From positions 186,001 to 250,000 of the forward strand of contig CADCXA010000007.1 of NCBI GenBank assembly GCA_902806565.1: DNA of 64,000 bases, read 5' to 3'. Shown piece after piece: positions 1-13,081 of the stretch. A program made the translations under genes and the position numbers. The first letter of the stretch is position 1. Each line of letters opens with the position of its first letter. Source of the stretch: Hypoxylon rubiginosum. Taxonomy: Eukaryota; Ascomycota; Sordariomycetes; Xylariales; Hypoxylaceae. The notes under the pieces are model-generated. The model had not been told where the DNA came from, searched no databases, and saw only the letters and a list, made by a program, of their open reading frames with translations.

Positions 1-384
1 GGGTCGGCGAGCAGAAGAGACGCCAGTATCACCCCCAGGGATACCGTGGGCTAGAGAGATATCTAGGGTTGATTCAGGTACTACCTTGGATGAATCGATA
101 GGTATAAACGGACTAAAGCCATTACCTAGGTATAAGTAGGTAGTGGGACCATATAGGCACCTAATAAAACTTGAAATATCTTGATTATATCTTAGACAGG
201 TTCTAGAGTGGCAATTAGCTAGAGCAGGTGGGTATTATTCCCGTTAGCACCGGGATAAGACCCAGTTCAGGGCCCGGCCCTTGACGGAGCAAACCTTTCA
301 TCTCATATTGACCACGGTTAACCCTACTTAGACCCCTTTAACGCTTCGAATTCTCACCAAGATGTCCCACAGTCGCATCCGAAG
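1..384. other. Intergenic, no gene seen
   Basis: No frame gives a recognisable protein. It holds one copy of the palindrome TACCTAGGTA (123-132), which recurs in spacers across the window. The tRNA gene begins immediately after. Confidence 0.6.
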
Positions 385-458
385 GGTCCCATAGCTCAGT
401 TGGTTAGAGCGTCGTACTAATAATGCGAAGGCCGAGAGTTCGACCCTCTCTGGGACCA
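385..458 (+). tRNA. tRNA-Ile (anticodon AAT)
   Basis: The 74-nt sequence folds as a full cloverleaf. The 7-bp acceptor stem pairs GGTCCCA with TGGGACC and is followed by discriminator A. The D stem is GCTC/GAGC. The anticodon stem TCGTA/TGCGA carries the loop CTAATAA, giving anticodon AAT (read as IAU, isoleucine). The T arm is GAGAG-TTCGACC-CTCTC. There is no intron, and CCA is not encoded, as usual in eukaryotes. Confidence 0.95.
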
Positions 459-1863
459 TTCCGCTTTCCTTTTTCCGGGCGAGGAAGAGTTATAGGCTTC
501 ACGCTTTTTTTTAGTAAAAGAGGAAGCGTGAGCGTTTTGCTTGCAACTTGTCCCAATGTAAATCTTGAGCTGCGCTCTCAGCTTCATTGCCTAGATACCT
601 ATCTAGGTGCCTATGTAAGTACATCTTGAGTACAGAGGAATGCAGGTATAGGAAGAGTCTCCCTACCTGGGCAAACATGCCTCCTATCCAGAGGACTAGG
701 GGATGGAGGACTTGATCCTTGATACTTCTCCCGAGAGAAGAGATAGACGATGCTGTAACTTGCCGGGAATCAAGAGTCGTACAGGGAAAAGAGCCTCCCA
801 TTTCCTAGTATCGTCTAAGAAAGCCTCCTTCATCGTACATCCTTCAAACGCCCGACGGAAGGAAGCCAAGAAAGGATTTCAACTAGGAGAGAACGTAAGA
901 ATCCGAATACCAGCAAGGAAAGAATAAACCCAAGACTTGTAACTGCTCTAATACCTAGAGACAGCGAGACTTACCATCCCGGGCAAACGCACTGTCTGAA
1001 CTCCTTAAGCATCATTCCCCATCTCCGGATCGCCGCCCATCCTACAGTAGACATGGAGGTGGGCGCGGATAATATGATGGTAATTGTTGTGGGCTTTGGG
1101 ATCTTGTTCTTGTGAGTAGGAGCATGGTGCCCAACGCCAACTCGATGAATACCTGGATACCTAACACATTCCGGTTACCCTCCAAGGCTTCTAAAAGAGC
1201 AATACGCCTTTAAGACTCGCACGAGAACTCAGGATGGGCTTGAGCAGGGCACCGGTGAGCTTGAAGCAAAGCTCTTTCGTGTTACCGCTACCTCAACTTA
1301 AGATAACTCTGCCCATCATCCTATGGTGACGGTGCTCTGACGCTCTTAAAATCCAATCTACTTGTGTAGTGATTTTTCTTTATACCATGCCCATCAACCC
1401 CGACTAAGAGTGAAAAGAGGGAATTGTTCAGTAATTTAGTTCATTCATGTAGCCAGGGGGACTTGCCAGTCCAATGCATCCGAGCCCGTCGTCAACCGCG
1501 CATGCGATGCCAAACTATCGTACAGCGTGTGAAGAGAGAAAAAAGTCAGTCATCACGAAAAAAAACCCCCCTAATAACCGAAAAACCGTGTCGTGAGCAG
1601 AGAGATTTTTCTTCCCGTCCTGAAACCTCCCGTCCAAATACATGACTGCAATGGGTATTGAAACCTGGCAGGGAAGGTCTGCGCATCTGATTATCTCCAT
1701 TAGAAGGAGGAAAAGTGGTGCGGATCCTCGAGGTTCGTGCATTAGAAGGGTGTAATGTACAGGGAACGGTTCGTTGTCGCATGTAAACAACCATCGGGAT
1801 GCCGCAATGTACCGTATGAGAGACCGCAGAATGGCGCAAGAGGTTCTCTATAGCAGGGTTGCT
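459..1863. other. Intergenic, no gene seen
   Basis: Only short open frames without protein-like composition or recognisable motifs are present. I see nothing to annotate between the tRNA and the 3' end of tom22. Confidence 0.55.
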
Positions 1864-2507
1864 CTATAGTGCTGGCTTGACCTCATGGTCCTGACCGCTC
1901 GCTGCACCGCCGATGGCACCGCCAGTCAGAATCTGGTACGATTGTTAGCCTCCTCTGTATCCGTCCCAAGTCGATAGGACATGATGACTTACGTCTCCGC
2001 CCATCTCGCGCATCTTCATCTCCTTCTCCATCTCGATGACTTGCTGCTCCTCGGCCCAGGCGAGGGTCCAGGGCACGCCGATGATCAGCGCCGAGGTGCC
2101 GAGCACCCACAGGGTCTTGCCGCCAAAGGAGAGGACGCTCTTGACTGCGCCAGTGGTGGCATTGAACTTGCTGGCGATGGAGTTACGAGTGGTGGGGGGA
2201 ATGATGTCGCGCAGGGCGTAGAGTCGCTCGGCAAGCGTCTCGTTGGTCGGGTCGTAGTCGGACTCTGTTGAGATCTCGGAATCTATGGCGATGACTAGTT
2301 AGCGAAAGCAAGAAGAGACATGGCTATATATGTATGTATCTAGGGCGAGTTGGGCAAGTTGGGGTGGCTTGGTAAACTCGGAGCTTTCGAGGAGAGCTCG
2401 TGTGCGCGTATGTGTGACGTACCGGTATCAGTGAAATCTTCATCCTCCTCGGGACCGGCCTGACCCTCCTGGAAGTGCTCGTCGACAACTTCTGTCAGCT
2501 GAACCAT
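1864..2507 (-). CDS. tom22: Tom22, mitochondrial import receptor subunit
   Basis: Central receptor and organiser of the TOM complex in the outer mitochondrial membrane, receiving preproteins from Tom20 and Tom70. Three exons give 147 residues: 2507-2423, 2282-1993 and 1932-1864, with GTACGT and GTAAGT donors. The acidic cytosolic N-terminus (MVQLTEV, then an E/D-rich stretch and DSEISTESDYDPTNET) and the single hydrophobic tail anchor (KTLWVLGTSALIIGVPWTLA) are diagnostic of fungal Tom22, and the short C-terminal tail faces the intermembrane space. I chose the ATG at 2507 because fungal Tom22 proteins begin MVQL. The same frame stays open upstream to an ATG at 2657, which would add 50 residues and is less likely. 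Confidence 0.93.
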
Positions 2508-3623
2508 CTTGGAATGCTGGGACTGAAAACTGTTGGAGCGTTCTACGGCGTGGATGGTGAGACTATAGTTGAAGTAGAGTGAGTCGTCCTTTGCTGGTCG
2601 AACAGGCGAATTGGGCGGAGCAGGAGGAAATTCTTCAAATTCTGCTTGATGCTCCATCCTTAGGGCAGCAAGGGGGGGTCCTTAAAGCTTGAATATCATT
2701 GGTTGAGAATTGTGGTGTGTCGAGTGTCGGTCTTATTCTGACAGTCGGCCGACAGTTTCGACGTTTTGCTTGGAAAACGTAAAGTTTTCATTGTGCGGAG
2801 AGACCCGAAAAGCGCCGTCAGAATGCACGTGAAAACCTGTTATGCCCCGCACTTCGTACCTTCCCTAACGTTTTTCACCAAAGAGCTTCGCAACTTCCTT
2901 TTCGTTAAAAAGACATGCATGGGCACGCTAGCTACCGTTACAAGGAGGATTACGTAAACTACAACACGTCCTATTTTCCAGGGGAATACTCCCCTTTTAC
3001 AGCTAGTTTACAGCTAGTCTAACAACCCTTAGAGATTATACCACGTTGATATCAACGAAATGAAGTACATAGTTATACAGACTCCTCGAGGTCTAAATAC
3101 CTTATGTACCTAGGTAGGTATGGTCGATAAATAATAGATGTACCAAGAGTCTCGAGATAGCTTCGTTTCTTCAAACGCCCTTGTCAATGTCTTAGAATTA
3201 TGGTCACACGCTTCTAATCTTCAACCCAACTACTTCATAAATAAGACAGGTTTCGGAACAATGTTTAGGTAGGCAGAGTAGACTAAATAATGCTCTTAAA
3301 TATTTAACCGAGTACATTTCCATCTCCACCAAGTAGAGGGTTTGCGTCTTTCTCGCCTTAATAGCGAGGACACATTTCATTATCAACAGCTTCATCACCA
3401 ATTCTTCGTATATACTTGTTACCATCGCGCTCTAGAAGTGCACTTGGTACGTCATGTACAACACACCACATAAGACCTATCCTGCTCTAAAACTGAAGGA
3501 ACATTTGTTCTAACTCATGCATCGTATAACTCTGCACACTTCCTTTTTCCGCTGTACCGATCCAGTATATCATCCGTAATCAAAATCAGGAAGAAAAAAC
3601 AGTGCTGAGGCATTGTGCCATTT
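2508..3623. other. Intergenic between tom22 and the Na+/H+ antiporter
   Basis: It contains the tom22 promoter side and the 3' flank of the antiporter gene. One TACCTAGGTAGGTA palindrome/repeat lies at 3107-3120. The short open frames look random. Confidence 0.5.
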
Positions 3624-6600
3624 TTAGCCCTTGTTCAGCGGGGAATCCGCAAACCTGATCCCCCGTCTCGCAGGCGGTACTCTAGGGGTATCATCGTCAT
3701 CGCTATCGCTGGCTTCAGCTGCGTCGCTGTCTACGCCCAATGCCAACTCTCTCCTCCTGCGCTCCGCCGGCGTCTCTCCTGTCTCGTTGTCCTCGCGAAC
3801 GCTGGCGAAAGCCGCTAGTCTTCGTCGTCTCTCCGCTGCCGTTTCGGGCGTGTTTGAAGTCGCCGCCTGCTCCGAGCTGATCGTTGAGCTGCGTCCGCGT
3901 GGTGGCTCTACTTGAGTAGGAGATATGCTCCTGTCACGAGTGCTGTCGCTGGCCTGAGTTACGCTGATTTGCGGCCGGACTGGGGCTGGGGCTGGGGCTT
4001 CAGAGGGGGGCGCGGTCGTTTCCGGCTCTTCTTTTGCAATCGATTTGACCGCTGCGGTAGCAGTGGACTGATCGACAACCTCGCGGCGAGTACGAGCATC
4101 CAACTTCTGCACTTCTTTAAGGAAATCATCCTTGGTCATGCGTCGGCCTATCCCACCGATCGTGAATCGAATTCCACGGTCGTCCTCCACACTCTTTTCA
4201 GTGTCAACGGTAGCATCCTTCCTCCTCTGTTCAGCACCACCGCCGCGACTAAAGCCCGGCCATCCTCCGGTTCTTGTTCTAGCTGGAGGTTCGGGTTTAG
4301 CGCTACTAGCCTGGGTAATCTCTCGTTCAGACGACTCTCCAGTCTGAGTCTGAGGAGGAATTCTGTCGACTGGCTTAACGAGGCCACCCATCCCCACGTA
4401 CTTCAAGCCCGTAGCGACGTAATCCTTACCGTCGCCCTTGTCCGCAGGCAAGTCGTACTTCCGCACAACCTCTCCATCCTCGTCTTCGACAATAATCTAT
4501 ATGACAAGGTTAGCAATGCACTCCTATCCTTGAGCAAGGGAGAAACTCTGCGTACCGTATTGCCAAACTGATACGCTCTGGCCGGTTCGTGCTTTCGATG
4601 TTGAGACTTGGTCTTTTCCTTGCGCTTCTGGACTTCATCGTCGCGCCATTTCCCGAGACTTTTCTTGAGCGAGTCGTACGTCCATCCAGGCTTTTGGGTC
4701 TCGGCTTTGGCCTTCTCTTTCACTGTGTGCAAGTCCTCTGGTTGGTGGTGCTCAGTTTTCTCAACAGCAAGCACTCGATCATCCTGATCTTCAACAACAA
4801 TGTGACTGCCCTCGTCGTACACCTCAAGTTGGTCCTGTCGCTCGCCTGAAGATGGCGGCGTCTCACCTGCTTCTTGCTCCCGTTCGCGTTCCTTTGCTAC
4901 GTCTATAATATTCTCGATCTCCTTTTCACTTTCCTTCTCACGGAGCTCTTCTGATGGGGAGCTGGAGCTTTCCTGTCGTGGAGACATTGGTGGCATAGAA
5001 TCGGATGGCGACATCGGTTCACCATTACTCTTTCGTTGGGGGAATATAGCAGACTGGCTTACAGGCCCGCCAGGTCCGATGCCATCGTCCCACTTCTTCC
5101 TGCTACGACGTCGACCAGCCGCGGATGACGCACGACTTCCTGCCCTGCTTGGGTTATCTTCCTCACGCTGGCGACGAAGGAACTGCCCAGGCGTTCCAAT
5201 AGGGGGTAAAGTTCCCGGTGGGAATTCCGGTAACTTCATCTCTTCGAAATCGGTATCTGACATTGTTCGGGCTTGTGATCGCGATTGGGACGAGATTCGT
5301 GGCAAGCGGTTCATCCACGAGGGACCATCCTCCGGAGCGGTAGTGAACGACATGGTGAGCGTGAGGGTGTTGATGCGTTTTCCGAGAGTGAACACAGCTA
5401 TCGAAGAACCATGGACGAGAATCGAGGAGATAACCATGAATGTAACGATAGGCCAGACAAGGACAATGAGATTATAGTACTCATTAGTACCTGGGGCCGG
5501 GATTTCCGGTTCTGGGATACTCGTCTCGTGTTCCAGTTCGCCGCGAGCGAGCAAAGCGACAAAGATTGCGCCTACACCGATCGGACCGAAATGTCCAGCG
5601 AATAGGGCCTCTCGCCAAGTTTTGACGTCAGGAATGACTGGCTTGAGAATCATCATGATTGGAATTCGACGGAACAGAATGACGAAGATGGCCATGACCA
5701 CTAGTCTCCAGGCGGAAAGACCAATCTCCACATTGTTGTACTGATCCCAAGGAATAATGGTGCCGAGAAAGACAAAATACGTCAAGTTGAGCAACAAGTC
5801 GATAACGTTGGACACATGGGACTCTTCTGTCTTCTCGCTAAACCAACCATCATTCGAAAAGCCGACACCGGCAGCAAATCCGACAAGCAAGTCGTCGACA
5901 CCTAGAATACTTCCCGAACCCGCGCAGAAAAGCGCGAGAGTAAAGTAAAAGACGAGAAAACTCTCGCGATCGATTAGGTCGTGCTTCTCAGCGAGCTTGA
6001 TACCGTGTCGGGCAATGTATCCAATTAGGAAGCCATAGACGGCGCCGAAAATGCACTCATATAGGACGGTATACACCAACCAATGGTATGTCGTCTCTCT
6101 GGCGTCCAGATGCTCCTGGATGAGATAGAGAGATAGGTAAATGAAGGGGAAAGCCATGCCGTCGTTGCAACCGGATTCGGCGGAGAGCAGATCTCGCAAG
6201 TGCTTCGGTACTCGCTTCGCAAATTTGCCCTTGCCCACGACTGAAGATGCGAGAACGGGATCGGTAGCTGTGACACAAGCGGCGACCACCAAACTCTCGA
6301 GCCAAGACAACGATGGGAACATCCACCATACAACCAGACTCGTAACCAGCCACCCAAACGTCATGACAGGAAGTAGCAGGAACACGACGGATTTCCAATG
6401 CTTCTCCATATAGTATTTTGGCAATTCGACTCCGACGGCGAAGCATTGGACGACAAGGACGATTCGGGAGAACTCGAGGGTGACCTCGTCGACGTTACCC
6501 CACGAATTGGGGTCGATAAGATTTGCGGCATGGGGACCGAATATGACGCCGCACAGCGTAGCAACAGTCGCTTCACCAATATACATGCGCTCCTTGATGA

Positions 6601-6691
6601 CGGAGGAACAAAGCATAAACAGCGAAGTAAACCCCCCCAAGATGATATACACCAAGTGGGGTTTCGTAATGGAAAGGTGCTCCCACGCCAT
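3624..6691 (-). CDS. nha1: Plasma-membrane Na+/H+ (alkali cation/proton) antiporter, Nha1/Sod2 type
   Basis: CPA1-type antiporter that expels Na+, Li+ or K+ in exchange for protons. Exons 6691-4556 and 4496-3624, joined over a 59-bp intron (donor GTACGC, branch GCTAAC), give 1002 residues, the usual size for filamentous-fungal Nha1. The N-terminal ~430 residues are a multi-span membrane domain starting MAWEHLSITKPHL. The conserved TATDPVLA stands near residues 141-148 and the ion-binding motif AESGCNDG near 171-178 (Asp177). The remaining ~570 residues are a hydrophilic, Ser/Glu/Arg-rich cytosolic tail, as in yeast Nha1, where the tail tunes transport and signalling. I read the second exon to its stop and saw no disruption. 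Confidence 0.93.
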
Positions 6692-9600
6692 CGTCTATCG
6701 GGCGAGTCTCGTGGGCGACTCGGTCCGAGAGGAGGGGATCGCGAGGGGGAAAGGTCGAAGTTCGTGAGGCGGTTAAACCCAGGAGTGTTGGCTTAAGGAG
6801 GACGCTGATCGGATGAAGGTGCAAACGATGGCTCCCCTACAGACAACGAAAAGTGTTCAAGAGGTGAGGCAGGTTTGGATGCTCCCCAACTTATGGATAC
6901 GGCCCTGGGGAATTTCTGATCTAGATGCATTCAGAAGGATGATGGCATGCCAAGCAACTGGCAAACTAGCTAATACAATAGACTTGGGCGACAAGAGCAA
7001 AAAACCGAGATAGCCGCTAGATGCGAGATACAGAAGATCTCCTTTTTTAGTACATTTGTTTTTTTTTTTTTTTTTTACGCGTGGGCGATCATGAACGATG
7101 CAAGATTGCGATGAGGGGGAGATGGGGGATGAGGTATTGGGGGTTGCGCCGGCGGCATAAGCAGTACGCTCTTAGGTAGCAAGCAAAATAGAAGAGCAAA
7201 GCCGGGCCGCTTTGCTATTGATGCCCAGCTGCTGAATAGGAGGAGGTGAGGAGAATAAAAATTAAGATCATGTAAAATCCGGGGGAAAGTCGCGGTACAA
7301 AGAAAGAATAATACGAGAGATGGAAGGAATCGGCAGCATCAAAGTTTTTGTACTTCCATAAAAAAAAATAATTCTAAATTCATCTCCAACCTGCAGCCAC
7401 TGCTGAGATGATGAGATTTGGGGATTTTTGATGGGGCCTGATTCAAGGATCTTTAGTACTATAGGTACCATGTATGTAGCTCTTAGCTTTTGCCCAGTAG
7501 CCCTAGCACACCTTAGCGTTACCGTAGTGGGGCTTGGGCGTGGATTGTGCAGGCTGACAGGGCCCCCATGTATGCCGGCCAGGGTACTATGATGCTGTGA
7601 TAGGCCTAAATGCGTCGTGTACCTTCCACGTACCGCGGATCAGCCATCTTCTCGCCGCTTTTTGCCACCTTAGTACGCATACGGGCATACTACCTATGCA
7701 CACACACACACAACCCTCGGTGCGGAAGGACGTGAAGATACCGGCTTTTCAACAGAAAAAGGTTGGCGCGCAGTGGGAAAATCAACCAATGGTTTTATAT
7801 AATTGAGGCTCAAGAACAGAAGGATCGTCTAGAAGCGGGGGACATATCTAGACATCCTAGATAAAATATGCAGAGTTATCAATCGCGGGGGGGGTTTAGT
7901 ATAGGAGGTACATAAGGGCTTAAGGGATAGGGGTAGATAAAGTCTCTCTGACTTGACCGCACTTGGAAGACACATACATACCTAAAGGTACACATTTAGC
8001 TCGCATATGTTGTCCTTTGTTTGCATGCGGTTATAAAGCACATGCATCATCCCTCAATATGCGAATGAGTGTGTGTAATGTCAGAATGTTCGCGTGTTAC
8101 GTACCCGTACGGGCTCCGGCAATCTTTCTCGAAATGAACCGGAATGCGGTCGACGACGGCTGATGTCTCCGATGCTGTGGAACTAATTCACCATTCCACA
8201 GCCAACATTTGTGAAACTACCTGCTGGATACGTTAGGTGGCCTGGATAGCCTGGTAGCTCCCCCATAGGTAGGCGGAGCAGTTTAGAGCGGCCTTCTTAT
8301 TTAAGTCGACGTGCCGTCTTTTCCGAAGCCGAAGAAGCATTTGAAGACGTATGGACTTGTTGACTCCATACACAGCCCGTCAGTTCACCTTTTGGTAATT
8401 AAAACGATGCCGTGTAAAATTCGACGTGCGTCTTCGAGATAACAGGGTGGCCATACGATAGAAAATAAACAAAACGGATGAGTACACAACCTATATTTAA
8501 CCTCCAAAGATCACACCTGCTATATTAACATGAACCGCTTGCATCTGAAACGTACGATATGTCAAATTATGTTGCTTCGAAGTGAAGGTCTAGCAAGTCT
8601 TAGCAAGTCTAGTTCAAGGGAATTCGAAGGTGACCCGTGTAGGAAATGTAGGAAATAACTAAAGCGGCATGACGCTAGGCTCAAGCCGGGAATCCCACTT
8701 CCGCTGATATACTTAGATGCTACTTCTCCCTTTTCCAATGTTTCAACGACCTAAAGAATCCGACCCGAGGCCCGAGTCCATCCATCAATTTTCCAATCTT
8801 AAGACGCTTTCATCCATCATCGTCAGCATGTCGATAGGTTGATTGGATCTCTTCAAAAAACGTGTACCACCTCTCGGATCTTATTTCCAGTCCAATCTTT
8901 TAATATATCTATCATGATCAAGAAGAGAGCGTAACTGACTCGTTACCAATGGCGTAGCTTGGAAAAAAGGGAAAAGAAAAAAAGAAAAAGTCGTGGCACA
9001 GTCGCCGCCATTGTCCAACGTGACATCTTAGGCCTTCTTGGCGGCTCTCGCGAAATCCCAATCGTCCCCATCACATGACGTCGTCGCCTTCCTCGCTTCC
9101 ATGCCTACGCCCGCAAGGCCCGTCCGTATCACACGTTTCCAAGCCGCCAGCGTACTCGGCATTCTGGGCGTTCAAGGGCTCAAGACATTGGCAAACGAGA
9201 TTCGACCCCATCACCTGGCTTTCCGGCCAGCCAGCAGACAACAAACCATTGCAGCAAGCTTTGTGCAAGCTTTCGACGAGACGCGCCGAGTTTCTTGCCT
9301 CGCTTTCTTCCCATCTTGACAAGCAATGAGATCTGGAAATGCCAATACATATCCTAACTAATATCTCGATACCTACATGCACAGCTAAGACATTACGGCA
9401 AGTACAAGAGTCGGGATTTCTATATAAAGAATGTTTCACAGGCCGAATTCGTCTCTTTGCTTTTCACCGCTTTCCCGACGTGTTCCCCGGAGCTGCCGGG
9501 GTCCGGTTGTCTCACCGGGCGCACGTGGGGGTTTTGTTCGAGGGATAGGTTCCACTGCGCCCAATCTGGGCTTCTCTGGTTCTTTTGATTCCTGTGGCTC

Positions 9601-10753
9601 TGAGACGCGTGGTGCAGAGTAGCTGTTGGGGTCACGAGGCTATTTAGACGTCCGTCAGCGGCGCCCCAGGGGCCGATGCAAGCCCCATATGTAAGTTCTA
9701 CCCAGTCCCTGGCTGGCTCACTGTGCATGTTGGGCGTATACACACATGCATGTCGTCCAACTTGGACCTTTCCCCAGTCCCCTTACTCACTCTCATAGAC
9801 AGTTTCGTTGAGCACATAACTTGGGGATGACTGCAGAACTGCAGAACTGCAACTCCACTATGTGCTTTATTTTAATTTTATTCGCTCGTTCCCTTGCTAT
9901 TACGCGCTTATCTATTATAGCCGGTCTTTCAAGTGTATAGCGTTTTCTCTCCTCTTCAACCCTATACTCATAGGGGCCAGATGTCGGCTCTGCGGCTTCA
10001 CTCGGCCTCGAGAGCGGTGCAGATTTTGGTTTACCACCAGTTGGTTCCACGTGTGGCTCTTATTAAGAAATTTCGCGATGTTCCACTATGGTGTTTCCTT
10101 AAATGAGGGGGCAGGACCCAAGCAAATGTTAGCTATCTGGTGGTCTAGAAGTTTCGATAACACTGCTACAGATGGTAGTAGTTAGCCACGGCCAGTCTCC
10201 GCATTTTCCTCAGTGTACCACTTTCGGGGGGTTGCATTTGAACAAGACTTCTTGATGTGCAACGTCAAGGCGGGGCATATCCCACATATGTATGCTGAGG
10301 CAAATATGTATGTATCGTGAGGCGCGTCAATTACGCCAGGTCACATGAAACGTCGGTTATGTGGGCTCGCCGACCCCCAGACCTAGAATTCGGTCGACTC
10401 GTATACACGTTTATGAGTGCGTCGACGAACCGATCTGTCATGGGTAGAATTGAGGTCGGGCATTACTCCTATACGAATCAGTTGTGGCAAGGAACGAAAA
10501 TAGCTGATGGACATAAACATGTACGTAAGTACCAATAAGAGACATCGATGACAAGCCAGGGAAACGAGAAGACGAGGTTAAATCGTGAAGCTGGAACATA
10601 TATTTCCAACATATCGTTGCCAAGGTTTTCCGAATAGCCAGTTTTGTTACTACGTACATGATCATCCCGAAGGTACACCGATTGTCTCATCGTATGTATA
10701 TTCTCAAGACGCCGAGACCTAACCAAACGCCCCTCGAAGCCTCAGCAAGACCT
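6692..10753. other. Long intergenic region, no convincing gene
   Basis: This 4-kb stretch holds an 18-nt poly-T run (7059-7076), a (CA)n tract (7699-7712), and short open frames without recognisable motifs. On the minus strand a reading ending GDDWDFARAAKKA before the TAA at 9030-9028 resembles a protein C-terminus, but I could not connect it to upstream exons. Confidence 0.45.
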
Positions 10754-11434
10754 TTACGCCTTCACCGGGATGCCCTCGGCCTTGGCGGCCATCTCGTCGC
10801 CGAACTCCTCGCGGCCGCCGGCGAAGACCTTGTCGAAGTCGTACTCGCTCCAGCGGATGTCCGGGGTGAGGCCGGCGAACTTCCAGACGCCGCCGACCTT
10901 GCGGTACAGGTGGTAGTTGATGGAGTGGGCGTGGCCCTTGGCGGCGACCTCGGTCCGGGTCGCGTCCGTGTAGCGCTGGTGCGGCACGCGCAGCTGGTGC
11001 GTGCCCCGCGCCTCCGTGTCCGAGATCTTCTCCCACTTGGTGCCGCCGATGAAGTGCTGCGTCATGAGCAGCGGGTCGCCCAGCACCGCCGGCGACGAGA
11101 TCATGGTGATGAACTCCTCGGCCGGCATCGCCTCCCAGATCTTGTCCAGGAAGGACCGGTAGTCGATCTGTGCGCAGGTTGGTCAGCCGAGCCTCTCCTA
11201 GTCCCCGAGACGACGCTCTAATTTGGGGAGTGGACGCACCCGCAGAGTAGGTGCGATGCACTTTCGCAGTCTATCCCAGTCCTTGCTGTCGTAGCTTTCC
11301 GCCCACTCGACGACGCAGGCCTGAAGGCCGATGAAGTCTGGCCATTGTTAGCACGAAGGGCTTCATGTTCTTTGATACACATTCTCGGAAAGATAATTAA
11401 CTATACCCTCGAAGCTTATGTTTCCGTTAGCCAT
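10754..11434 (-). CDS. SCD1: Scytalone dehydratase (DHN-melanin biosynthesis)
   Basis: Dehydrates scytalone to 1,3,8-trihydroxynaphthalene and vermelone to 1,8-DHN in melanin synthesis. Exons 11434-11407 (only 28 nt), 11337-11240 and 11167-10754 give 179 residues. The chain matches the Magnaporthe oryzae enzyme along its length. The known active-site residues of that enzyme are all present with a constant offset of five: Tyr25, Asp26, Tyr45, His80, His105, Ser124 and Asn126 (Magnaporthe Tyr30, Asp31, Tyr50, His85, His110, Ser129, Asn131). Val70 corresponds to Magnaporthe Val75, the site changed in carpropamid-resistant strains, and is the sensitive-type residue. No other melanin gene is visible in the window. 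Confidence 0.95.
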
Positions 11435-12831
11435 CTTTGGTAATTGTGTGAAGTAGCTAAAATCTACCTGTAGGAATACGATGGAACCCTTTTCCCGCAA
11501 CAGCATAGACAAACTATATATATGCGACATTCTTTCAACCCGTATTGTTATATACGGAACCCCGACATGTCCGAAGCACGAGGCGTCCGTAGTCTTACCT
11601 AGAACAAAGCAAAAACCCGAGAGCAATCCTTCGGTATGGTATAAGACCAGCCGTAGTGTAGTCCGCGCCGGAGTTCCCCACGTACGATCATAAATCAAGG
11701 GTTGGAAATTCAGCCGCAGCAACTTGGAAAAATGCTGCTCAGCACATGTTTCTTTTTGGTATTGGTCAATCTGCCTCCCTTAATTGGATGAATACTGCCG
11801 CTATGTCGCTGGAATGCTGCCACGCTGCATCTTGGTAAGGCTGGTGGCTTTTAACACTATACGTAGCTGTCTACTTCCGGTTGGTAGTGTCTTACGAGCG
11901 GACACATTTTGGGGTAGCAGGATGACCAACATCCGCAAAGATGTCAGCATGTGCATTTTCTCAAGCGGCCAATATCTGTCGATTATTGGCGTTGGGGAAT
12001 TACTGCCATGTGATGGCCATCGCCAACATCTACTAGACAGTGGAGGGGAGCACTATAGATAACTCGGCGATTAGGGATAGCTATGTCTTGCGTTCATTTC
12101 CTTTTTCAGCGGACTTCAAAACATATAAGTCGATCTATGCTGAAAAGCCTCTAGACCATACCCTCATACTCTAATAGATATATTATTAATTGCACGTGGA
12201 AAAGGACACTTTCGTTGCTCAGCAGGCATTCCCTTGAACGGTCTAGGAGCGCCCATTGTCTATCTGGTCTGATGCCTGCCTAGGAACGCTTCAATTGGTA
12301 CGGACTCTCTAAGCTGATGACCATTCATCATCTAAGGAGTAGCACAAGGACATCGGTCGGAAGATTTACTGACGAAGACGGCCCGGAGCTTTCGTAATTG
12401 AAGCATAACAATGCCGACTCTTACGAAGCATTACCGCCAATTTTAAGCTGCCGAGCTGAGCCACTCACTCAAGTTGGAGACAGCTCGGACCCGGCGACCT
12501 ACGCTCCGAATCGGTAGGCTGCCGGGATTTCACGGCCATAAGGTAAGTCGATTCCGGGCTGACGAGATGGGAAGGTGTGCGAATAAATGCTACAGTGACG
12601 TAGATGGAGCGCATATGCGCCAAGAACTATCTACCGTGGACGTACAAGCCGGAGAAGAATATAAACCGATCGAGCGGGCGAGAACTTGTCTAGAACCCAC
12701 CTAAAGTAGCGTGGGCAATATCTGTTCCGGGGGTGGAGTTTCACGATACCCTATCTGCCTATCTGTAATCGGCCGATGTTCGCTTAACCATAGCGACTTT
12801 AGCTTGCAAATTTCACCAAAACATTGGCAGT
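11435..12831. other. Intergenic between scytalone dehydratase and the retrotransposon
   Basis: No recognisable gene, only short open frames. The scytalone dehydratase promoter must lie in the first part. The retrotransposon target duplication (GCAGT, 12827-12831) ends it. Confidence 0.5.
12827..12831. repeat. Target-site duplication, left copy
   Basis: GCAGT directly abuts the LTR and is repeated at 18639-18643. Five base pairs is the usual copia integrase duplication. Confidence 0.93.
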
Positions 12832-13013
12832 TGTCAGATAACGTGTGTATTCAATTAGGGGGTTAATTGTGTGTATTAAGTGTGTGTCTCCTAATTGTAC
12901 GTGTTCTCGCGATTCCTTAGAATAGCCTCGTAATAAGGTTATTGCGGCTCCGGCCGTTGGCCTGTGCGCAGGACCTGAATAGGTCCTCCAGAATAACCTC
13001 TTATTATCTAACA
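12832..13013 (-). repeat. 3' LTR of the copia element
   Basis: A 182-bp terminal repeat, identical by eye to 18457-18638. In element orientation it begins TGTTAG and ends CTGACA. It is short for an LTR but within the range seen for copia elements. Confidence 0.95.
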
Positions 13014-13022
13014 CACCCCCCC
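13014..13022 (-). other. Polypurine tract of the copia element
   Basis: On the element strand a run of seven G followed by TG lies directly upstream of the 3' LTR. This is the expected site for priming plus-strand synthesis. Confidence 0.7.
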
Positions 13023-13081
13023 AGGCTTGTCTATCCTTAATAGAGAAGCCTGAGCAATTAGGACTTATTCTCTGATGTCTC

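Noticed and set aside
9028..9170. Minus-strand reading ending GDDWDFARAAKKA before a TAA, resembling a real protein C-terminus
   Set aside because: The frame closes about 45 codons upstream and no acceptor joins it to a recognisable exon, so it may be chance or a relic.
9420..9743. 107-codon minus-strand frame
   Set aside because: No family resemblance, no promoter or intron context, composition like random sequence.
12474..12704. 76-codon frame with scattered Cys and Arg, considered as a zinc-cluster regulator
   Set aside because: It lacks the CX2CX6C spacing of Zn2Cys6 proteins.
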